A program made the translations under genes and the position numbers. From positions 1 to 18,439 of the forward strand of contig JAHEMU010000010.1 in the NCBI GenBank assembly GCA_024643485.1: 18,439 nt of DNA, read 5' to 3'. This document shows, piece after piece, positions 7,438-12,997 of the stretch. The notes beneath the pieces are model-generated. The model was not told the DNA's origin, made no database searches, and saw only the letters and a list, made by a program, of their open reading frames with translations. The DNA comes from Cytophagales bacterium. GTDB lineage: Bacteria > Bacteroidota > Bacteroidia > Cytophagales > Cyclobacteriaceae. The first letter of the stretch is position 1. Each line of letters begins with the position of its first letter.

Positions 7438-7477
7438 AAAAAAGGGTGATTGTTAAGTCACCCTTTTTTTTATATCT
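7430..7477. terminator. Bidirectional rho-independent terminator
   Basis: This is a perfect 20-bp inverted repeat: the left arm is 7430-7449, the loop 7450-7457 (TTGTTAAG) and the right arm 7458-7477. The GC core is GGGTGA/TCACCC, flanked by eight A on the left and eight T on the right, so transcripts from either strand end in a U run. It lies between two convergent genes and includes the stop codon (7435-7437) of the left one. Confidence 0.92.
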
Positions 7478-7485
7478 AATTTAAT

Positions 7486-7899
7486 TTAGTTCGTTCCCGT
7501 TACCTTTTTAGGTAATATATTCGTTGTAATAGTGACCTGAGTATTCGGGTTTGAAGCATTTGAGATTACTTTAATCACCTTATTCACTTTCCCCATCTTA
7601 CCTGCACTATTGAATTTCACCAATAATTCGGCAGTTTCTCCTGGCGCAATTGGTTGTCTTGGCCATTTTGGCACTGTGCAGCCACAAGTAGTACTTACAT
7701 TCGTTAGGATAAGTGGTTCAGTACCTGAGTTTTCGAAGGTAAAAACATGTTCCACCTGATCTCCTTGAAAAATATCTCCAAAATCGAAACTAGTTTCTTC
7801 AAATACTATTTTTGGGCCTTTTTTTTCAGCTTCTTGGTTTTGAGCGACAGCAAAAAGCGCCACAAAAATACCTAACACTAAAATTAATGATCTTTTCAT
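7486..7899 (-). CDS. Secreted DUF1573 domain protein
   Basis: The 137-residue protein has a cleavable signal peptide (MKRSLILVLGIFVALFAVA, with probable cleavage after AVA at residue 19). The rest is one DUF1573 domain: FEETSFDFGDIFQGDQVEHVFTFENSGTEPLILTNV, then the conserved S-T-T-C-G-C-T-V-P-K-W-P (Cys 72 and 74), then IAPGETAELLVKFNSAGKMGKVNKVIKV. The fold is an Ig/ASPM-SPD-2-Hydin-like beta sandwich common in Bacteroidota exported proteins. Its function is not established. The gene stands alone: convergent with the LETM1-related gene across a hairpin terminator, and 118 bases from the thioesterase stop on its other side. Confidence 0.9.
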   Translation of the reverse strand: MKRSLILVLGIFVALFAVAQNQEAEKKGPKIVFEETSFDFGDIFQGDQVEHVFTFENSGTEPLILTNVSTTCGCTVPKWPRQPIAPGETAELLVKFNSAGKMGKVNKVIKVISNASNPNTQVTITTNILPKKVTGTN

Positions 7900-7960
7900 T
7901 GTCCTATTATTTAATTACTGCTTTTATCAAACAAAAACCTTGCCTGTTGAGTTTCCTATT

Positions 7961-7968
7961 CAAATGTA
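7961..7968 (-). promoter_or_regulatory. Putative -7 promoter element of the DUF1573 gene
   Basis: The minus strand reads TACATTTG, an exact TAnnTTTG match, 62 bases before the ATG at 7899. The surrounding 117-base gap is very AT-rich, so a chance match cannot be excluded. Confidence 0.33.
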
Positions 7969-8016
7969 AAAAACAAATTTAAAAAAATAATCCCTTAATT
8001 GGTCTTTAACAACAAT

Positions 8017-8472
8017 TTAACTTTTCGTTTCCTGTTCGGAAATCACAATCATACTAGTTGAAGCTTTCGCAATTAACTTTTGATTTCCCTGTTCATCGAT
8101 ATTAAAAACCTCAGATTCGCAAAAATGAATTTTTCTGCCCGCCTTTATTACTTTCCCTACCACCCTTAATTGAGGGCCAAACCCCGGAGCAAAATAGGAA
8201 ACTTTTATTTCACCTGTCACGACATGATCAGCTTCACCTACCAGCGTATAGGCAGCAAATCCAGCTGTACAATCTGCAACGGTAGCAATTACCCCTCCGT
8301 GTACTCTGCCAAATTGTTGAAAATGAAAAGGTTTTACTTCTAAAATCCCTTCCGTACACCCAGGTTCGATCACATTTAAATCAAAATCCAAATGATGCAT
8401 AAAAAACTGTTTTTTTAGGTAATTTTGTATGCGTTCCTTATAATCCTGATTCTTTAATAACATCTTTTTCAT
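8017..8472 (-). CDS. PaaI-type hotdog-fold thioesterase
   Basis: I start the gene at the ATG at 8472 (151 residues); a second Met follows three codons later. The open frame extends to 8535, but those extra 21 residues would overlap the divergent Nudix gene and do not look like family sequence. The hotdog core is clear: FGRVHGGVIATVADCTAGFAAY with H-G-G at about 58-60 and Asp 67, then VVTGEIKVSYFAPG, then GRKIHFCESEVF. PaaI-like enzymes hydrolyse acyl- or phenylacetyl-CoA-type thioesters; the substrate cannot be told from sequence. Length is normal for the family. It is divergent from the Nudix gene across 28 bases. Confidence 0.85.
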   Translation of the reverse strand: MKKMLLKNQDYKERIQNYLKKQFFMHHLDFDLNVIEPGCTEGILEVKPFHFQQFGRVHGGVIATVADCTAGFAAYTLVGEADHVVTGEIKVSYFAPGFGPQLRVVGKVIKAGRKIHFCESEVFNIDEQGNQKLIAKASTSMIVISEQETKS

Positions 8473-8485
8473 GGTTGGTAAGGTA

Positions 8486-8493
8486 CAAAGATA
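8486..8493 (-). promoter_or_regulatory. Putative -7 promoter element of the thioesterase gene
   Basis: The minus strand reads TATCTTTG, an exact TAnnTTTG match, 13 bases before the ATG at 8472. This supports the shorter thioesterase start, because a start at 8535 would place the element inside the gene. The implied leader is very short. Confidence 0.4.
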
Positions 8494-8500
8494 GTGAAGT

Positions 8501-8977
8501 ATGAGCGACATTATTAGTGAGAAATTTGGAAACAAAATTAGAACCCGTGTTTGCGGCTGGTTGCTATCTAATGACCGATTGTTGTTGGTAGAACATCGAG
8601 GTTTGAATGCATCAGATAGTTTTTGGGCGCCTCCAGGTGGAGAAATACATTTTGGAGAAACAACGGAAGATGCGCTAATTCGGGAGTTTAAAGAAGAAAC
8701 CGGAATTTCAATTTCAGTATCACATTTTTCCCATTTTCACGAATTTGTTGCGCCACCCCTTCATGCAATTGAATTATTTTTTTGTGTCGAAATTAAAGGT
8801 GGTGAGTTATTAGTTGGTATAGACCCTGAATTGAGTAAAAATGAGCAGATAATCAAACAAGTAAAGTGGTTTGATTTCGAAAATTTAAGTAAAATACCTA
8901 AAAACAATAAACATAAATTGTTGGAAAATTTAAAAAATTGGACCGAACTTTTTGCCAATACGCAAAGGTTGACTTAG
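8501..8977 (+). CDS. Nudix hydrolase
   Basis: The 158-residue protein has a complete Nudix box at residues 47-69: G-x5-E-x7-REFKEETGI, matching GX5EX7REUXEEXGU. The Glu residues of REFKEE should bind the metal. Nudix enzymes cleave nucleoside diphosphates linked to another group. The N-terminal TRVCGWLLSNDRLLLVEHRG and the FWAPPGGE lead-in are typical of small house-cleaning or MutT/ADPRP-like members. The substrate cannot be inferred. It is divergent from the thioesterase gene and followed by an 81-base gap, so it is probably monocistronic. Confidence 0.9.
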   Translation: MSDIISEKFGNKIRTRVCGWLLSNDRLLLVEHRGLNASDSFWAPPGGEIHFGETTEDALIREFKEETGISISVSHFSHFHEFVAPPLHAIELFFCVEIKGGELLVGIDPELSKNEQIIKQVKWFDFENLSKIPKNNKHKLLENLKNWTELFANTQRLT

Positions 8978-9058
8978 ATTACAATGGAAATAATGGCGAA
9001 AGCTATGTTTTCCTTCAATAAATAATTATAATTGCAGTTTAAAATTTACGACTTAGAA

Positions 9059-9985
9059 ATGAATGATATTTTGAAATGGAGTTTGATTGTTGCAGTGGCT
9101 ATTTTGGCATTGCGATTTATTATTGCTTTCGCTAGAAAAGCAACCTCTGGAAAACCAATAACTCGCGTTATGGTTGCTACTTTTATATTTACTGCAATAA
9201 GTGCAGGATTGGCTACCTACCTCGTAGGTTCAATCAATTCTACCATCGCTGAACAAGAATTGCTCGGTGATAGAGAAAAGGCAATCAGTGATCGTCTTTC
9301 ACTTATTAGAGAAGCAGAAATTGTTTACCAAGAAGTAAATGGTTCATACACTTCTAATTGGGACAGCTTAATTAATTTCATCAAAAATGGTGAATACGCT
9401 ATTATTCAACGTACCGAGGAAATCTTTACGCTTTCCTATGGTAAGGATAGTGTAGTGGTTCGTATAGATACTTTGGACATGGTACCTGCATTTGACAGGA
9501 TATTTATTGCCAACTACGTTGAAAACGCCATTGATAGTGGAGATTTTGTTAAATTCTACGTTAAAAAAGGTGAGCCGGCTTTAAAAGGCACGAAAGCATA
9601 TTCCTTCATTAACTCGAATGGCGCTGAAGTGAGCCGCGACTTTGCCAATAATGGTACCGTTGGTTCGATTGAAAAAATCGCTCTTGGTGATAAAATAACT
9701 AAAGGTGAACTGCTTTTAAGCTATTCAGAGTACCGATTCGACCCGGAAACTAACCTTGATGATTTACCATTTGTTCCTGGTTATGATAGAGCTGAAAATA
9801 AACAATTTGATATTTATACTGCTAAAATAGCGACTGGTGCAGCTGGTTTATTAGTAGACGTTATTGAAGTGAAAAATTTATTTCCGTTTGATAAATCTAG
9901 AAAAGAATCGAACGAAATTAAAAACAGAAAACCGCTTCGATTTGGATCTCGTACTGACGCTACAACCGCTGGAAACTGGGAGTAA
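9059..9985 (+). CDS. Uncharacterised two-TM membrane protein upstream of DUF3822/coaD
   Basis: I start at the ATG at 9059 (308 residues); a TTG nine codons upstream is possible but less likely. There are two hydrophobic helices, at about 7-26 and 37-59, so a large C-terminal domain (60-308) lies on one side of the membrane. Directly after TM2 comes a helix with DRLSLIREAEIVYQEVNGSYTSNWDSLINFIKNG (about 78-110), a pattern reminiscent of the helix-plus-Y-x-x-x-x-G-x-Y part of pilin-like proteins; this is a loose resemblance. The remainder is beta-rich without a catalytic motif I recognise. The next gene starts six bases after the stop, in the same frame, so the two are almost surely co-transcribed. 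Function is unknown. Confidence 0.85.
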   Translation: MNDILKWSLIVAVAILALRFIIAFARKATSGKPITRVMVATFIFTAISAGLATYLVGSINSTIAEQELLGDREKAISDRLSLIREAEIVYQEVNGSYTSNWDSLINFIKNGEYAIIQRTEEIFTLSYGKDSVVVRIDTLDMVPAFDRIFIANYVENAIDSGDFVKFYVKKGEPALKGTKAYSFINSNGAEVSRDFANNGTVGSIEKIALGDKITKGELLLSYSEYRFDPETNLDDLPFVPGYDRAENKQFDIYTAKIATGAAGLLVDVIEVKNLFPFDKSRKESNEIKNRKPLRFGSRTDATTAGNWE

Positions 9986-9988
9986 TCA

Positions 9989-10873
9989 TTGGAACAGGAA
10001 CAAAAAAAATATAAACTTTTAAAAAGAGTCCAGGACGAAAAATTCAATATTGACCTGATTGGTCAGTATGTGTTATTAATTCAACTGGGTATTAGAGATT
10101 TACAGGTAGCGGTTATCGACAGTGACGATAATCGCTGTCTTTTATTAGAAGATTTTGTCGTAGGCCAGGTAAGTTCCGCATCAGAATTAAACGAAGCCTA
10201 CAAAGCTATTTTTGATGAACATCAGGTATTACAAGCTGGTTTTTGGAAATCAGTTAAAGTGGCCGTAAAAAATCAAAAATTTTCACATGTCCCCTCTGCC
10301 TTATTTATACCAGAAGCTTGTGCCGACTATTTGAAAATTAATTGCAAAGTTGATTCATCGGACACATTCCATTATTATAAATCATTAAAATCAGAGGTTG
10401 TAACTGTTTTCGCCCTCAATAAATCATTGAAAACATGGCTGGAAGATTTATACCCCAACAGCCGAGTAGAATTTACTCACCAGTCTTCAACACTTATTGA
10501 AGGAGTTTTACAATACGCCAGAAGTCACAAAAACATCAGTATGTATTTATACATCGATCGTTTTAAAATGCACATCATCACCCTTAAAGGGAATGGCTTA
10601 GAGTATTACAATCAGTTCACTATCAAGCAATTTGCTGATTATATTAAATACATTATGTTGGTATTTAAAGGGCTTCAGCTCGACCAACAAAAAAGCAACG
10701 TAGTAATGTGGGGGTACATCGGGAAGCAAAGCCCTCATTACAATGAATTCTACAAATTCATTCAAACCATATCATTTGGAGACCGGTCGGATTATTTGAA
10801 ATTCGGATTTGTCTTTGATGAAATTCAGGATCATCATTTCTTTGATTTATATAGCACCTTCCTTTGCTCATAG
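9989..10873 (+). CDS. DUF3822 family protein
   Basis: The 294-residue protein matches the Bacteroidota DUF3822 family, which commonly sits next to coaD. I recall a family structure with an actin-like ATPase fold, but no nucleotide-binding signature is obvious here. The start is TTG at 9989: the first in-frame ATG is about 185 codons in, and an in-frame stop (the upstream gene's TAA at 9983-9985) lies two codons before it. A GGGAG at 9978-9982 is six bases upstream and could serve as a ribosome-binding site. The N-terminal strands (YVLLIQLGIRDLQVAVIDSDDNRCLLLEDFVVG) require a start near here. The stop is followed two bases later by the coaD ATG, so translation is probably coupled. The role is unknown, perhaps linked to CoA synthesis or simply co-transcribed. 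Confidence 0.88.
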   Translation: MEQEQKKYKLLKRVQDEKFNIDLIGQYVLLIQLGIRDLQVAVIDSDDNRCLLLEDFVVGQVSSASELNEAYKAIFDEHQVLQAGFWKSVKVAVKNQKFSHVPSALFIPEACADYLKINCKVDSSDTFHYYKSLKSEVVTVFALNKSLKTWLEDLYPNSRVEFTHQSSTLIEGVLQYARSHKNISMYLYIDRFKMHIITLKGNGLEYYNQFTIKQFADYIKYIMLVFKGLQLDQQKSNVVMWGYIGKQSPHYNEFYKFIQTISFGDRSDYLKFGFVFDEIQDHHFFDLYSTFLCS

Positions 10874-10875
10874 CT

Positions 10876-11328
10876 ATGGAAAAAATCGCTATTTTCCCCG
10901 GGTCTTTCGATCCATTTACAAAAGGTCATGAAGATATTGTTCTCAGAGGAATAAAAATGTTTGATCGCATAATCATTGCGATTGGACACAATTCAAAAAA
11001 GAGCCGACATTTTGATTTGGATTTTATGATTCAAAAAATAGGTGAAGTTTTTGAAAAATACCCCCAGGTAGAAGTAATTACTTACAATGAACTGACCGCA
11101 GAAATAGCTAAAAATTACCAGGCGAATTTCCTACTTAGAGGTTTGCGAAATACAACTGATTTTGAGTATGAAAATACCATCGCGCAAGTCAATAAGCATC
11201 TAAATAACCAATTAGAGACTGTTTTTCTTATAACAAATCCATCCTACGCTTCAGTAAGTTCTACGATTATTCGTGAAGTCCATAAATACGGTGGAGATAT
11301 TAGCAAGTTTATTCCCTATCAACTTTAG
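10876..11328 (+). CDS. coaD: Phosphopantetheine adenylyltransferase
   Basis: CoaD (150 residues from the ATG at 10876) transfers AMP from ATP to 4'-phosphopantetheine, giving dephospho-CoA, the penultimate step of coenzyme A synthesis. The nucleotidyltransferase motifs are intact: FPGSFDPFTKGH (T-K-G-H at 15-18, with the catalytic His 18), LLRGLRNTTDFEYE (about 86-99), and the VSSTIIRE ATP-phosphate loop (127-134). Length is close to the usual 155-160 residues. A TTG four codons upstream, inside DUF3822, is open but unneeded. The gene follows DUF3822 by two bases and overlaps the convergent Nudix gene by four. Confidence 0.96.
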   Translation: MEKIAIFPGSFDPFTKGHEDIVLRGIKMFDRIIIAIGHNSKKSRHFDLDFMIQKIGEVFEKYPQVEVITYNELTAEIAKNYQANFLLRGLRNTTDFEYENTIAQVNKHLNNQLETVFLITNPSYASVSSTIIREVHKYGGDISKFIPYQL

Positions 11329-12005
11329 ACATTTTTCTTACCCATTTTATAGTACAAATCCATAACGAATTGTACGGATGAATAGGAATTTTCCAAGGCA
11401 TGGAATACTTCTTTTGGTGACATCCATTTTATGGAAGTAATATCTTCTTCCACTTGTGGAGCCATCGCCGATTCATCGGTTAGGTTTAATTGATACCAAG
11501 TTGTTTTTTTAAGTATCAATCTCCTTTTCATTGTATAAGTGTGCCAGGTAGCACATATCTTTTTCTTTAATTCGGCCCTCACACCACACTCTTCATAAAT
11601 CTCCCGAATAGCAGCATCCTCGGTTGTTTCTCCTTTATCTATTTTTCCTTTAGGTAAGTCCCATTTTCCTAAACGCTCGATCATTAAAACATTCTTACCT
11701 TTTTTCACGACACCACCTGCCGCTTTAAGGATTTTAAAATGAGATTTAAACTGGGATTTTAACAGCTCTACATTATCTCCCGTAATCGTTACTGATAATA
11801 AATGTCGGGAAATATTTGAGTTCAATAATTTTAATATTTTATCAATTACATCTGGTGTTGCATTTTTTAGCCACACATGATGAATTAAATTTGCTCGAGT
11901 AATTTTATCGGAATTACAATCTATAATAAAATTAAAAACCGATTCATCCATATCAATTGGTGAATTCGCAATACGGATATGGACATCATTTATAAATATA
12001 TGCAC
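11325..12005 (-). CDS. Nudix hydrolase with N-terminal extension
   Basis: The 226-residue protein has a C-terminal Nudix domain (about 93-220). The box GKIDKG-E-TTEDAAI-REIYEECGV (120-142) fits the consensus fully, preceded by KWDLPKG as in diadenosine-polyphosphate and related hydrolases. The first 90 residues are a separate mixed domain (FINDVHIRIANSP, NLIHHVWLKNATPDVIDKILKLLNS) that I cannot name. The frame begins with GTG at 12005. No in-frame ATG precedes Met 19, so GTG is the best start, though Met 19 is possible. It is divergent from pyrE (87 bases) and convergent with coaD, whose stop it overlaps by four bases. The substrate is unknown. Confidence 0.88.
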   Translation of the reverse strand: MHIFINDVHIRIANSPIDMDESVFNFIIDCNSDKITRANLIHHVWLKNATPDVIDKILKLLNSNISRHLLSVTITGDNVELLKSQFKSHFKILKAAGGVVKKGKNVLMIERLGKWDLPKGKIDKGETTEDAAIREIYEECGVRAELKKKICATWHTYTMKRRLILKKTTWYQLNLTDESAMAPQVEEDITSIKWMSPKEVFHALENSYSSVQFVMDLYYKMGKKNV

Positions 12006-12079
12006 AGCTAACTGTCTTAAATTTCTCCAAATTTCAAAAAAAATTATAATCAGGCAAATGTCAAACTAACTTTTGTCTT

Positions 12080-12087
12080 TAACTTTG
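12080..12087 (+). promoter_or_regulatory. Putative -7 promoter element of pyrE
   Basis: TAACTTTG is an exact TAnnTTTG match ending five bases before the pyrE ATG at 12093. If used, the mRNA would be leaderless or nearly so. A similar TAACTTTTG lies 13 bases upstream (12067-12075) and could be an alternative. No clear -33 TTG is seen. Confidence 0.33.
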
Positions 12088-12092
12088 GGCTT

Positions 12093-12740
12093 ATGGATTA
12101 CAAATTACTAAATAATAGTGCTGCTGCGGAAATTGCAGGCGAATTATTAAAAGTTGGTGCGGTAAAATTAAATCTCGAGCATCCATTTACCTGGAGTTCA
12201 GGATGGAAATCTCCAATTTATTGTGATAACCGGATTACATTATCTTACCCTGCACTCAGAAAACGCATTATGTTATTACTGTGTCAGGCCATAAAAGAAA
12301 ATTATCCTGAAGTAAATGCCATTGCAGGTGTAGCTACTGCTGGCATCCCTCAAGGCGCTTTAATTGCTCAAGAATTAGATTTGCCTTTCTTGTATGTACG
12401 ATCCAAACCAAAAGGACATGGTATGGAAAACTTGATTGAAGGGAGACTAGTACCTGGTCAAAAAGTAGTTGTTGTTGAAGATTTAATATCGACTGGCGGC
12501 TCATCTTTAAAAGCAATAGAATCCCTAAAAGAGAATGGTGCCATTATTTTGGGGCTCATTTCTATTTTTAATTACGGATTTGATCATGCTGAAAAAAATT
12601 GCGCTGACGCCCACGTTAATGTTTGCTATTTGAGTGACTATCCTGTTCTTATCGAACAAGCATTGGCTGCGGGTATCGTTCAAGAATCGGAAGTAAAAAG
12701 GCTACAGGATTGGAGAAAAGACCCTGCTAACTGGGGGTAA
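12093..12740 (+). CDS. pyrE: Orotate phosphoribosyltransferase
   Basis: PyrE joins orotate and PRPP to give OMP, the fifth step of UMP synthesis. The 215-residue protein shows FTWSSGWKSPIYCDNR (about 32-47), the RSKPKGHG loop (103-110) with catalytic Lys residues, and the PRPP-binding signature VVVVEDLISTGGSS (125-138) with its acidic pair. Length is normal. The stop TAA (12738-12740) directly abuts the stop of the convergent small gene at 12741, so there is no intergenic space for a terminator between them. Confidence 0.95.
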   Translation: MDYKLLNNSAAAEIAGELLKVGAVKLNLEHPFTWSSGWKSPIYCDNRITLSYPALRKRIMLLLCQAIKENYPEVNAIAGVATAGIPQGALIAQELDLPFLYVRSKPKGHGMENLIEGRLVPGQKVVVVEDLISTGGSSLKAIESLKENGAIILGLISIFNYGFDHAEKNCADAHVNVCYLSDYPVLIEQALAAGIVQESEVKRLQDWRKDPANWG

Positions 12741-12950
12741 TTACTCTTCAATTAATTCTTCGAGTAAAAATTCCTTACTTCTTCCGTATCTTGTTAAATC
12801 AGAGAAATAATATTTTTCAAGTGTATGTATATCCTTTAAATGGTAATCATTCTCACCAATAAAGGACTCTACTATAAATTCATAAGTATCGCCGTGATTT
12901 ATCAGGCGATACTTTTTTCCAGTCCGGAATACATTAGGACTTATACTCAT
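12741..12950 (-). CDS. Small conserved hypothetical protein downstream of polA
   Basis: I use the ATG at 12950, giving 69 residues (MSISPNVFRTGKKYRLINHG...). The frame continues upstream to 13034, but that part overlaps the polA end and looks non-coding in this frame. The upstream stretch GAGAGAGAAGAAGAG is purine-rich. The protein is small, soluble and beta-rich: GKKYRLINHGDTYEFIVESFIGENDYHLKDIHTLEKYYFSDLTRYGRSKEF, ending with an acidic tail. It looks like a small SH3-like barrel, but I cannot name the family with certainty. It lies 47 bases after polA on the same strand and may be the last gene of the pdxJ-polA transcript. Confidence 0.65.
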   Translation of the reverse strand: MSISPNVFRTGKKYRLINHGDTYEFIVESFIGENDYHLKDIHTLEKYYFSDLTRYGRSKEFLLEELIEE

Positions 12951-12997
12951 AACTCTTCTTCTCTCTCCAAATTTCGAATAACATACCTTCTTTCTAA

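Noticed and set aside
8473..8535. N-terminal extension of the thioesterase to 172 residues
   Set aside because: It would overlap the divergent Nudix gene and contain the putative thioesterase promoter; the family fold begins after it.
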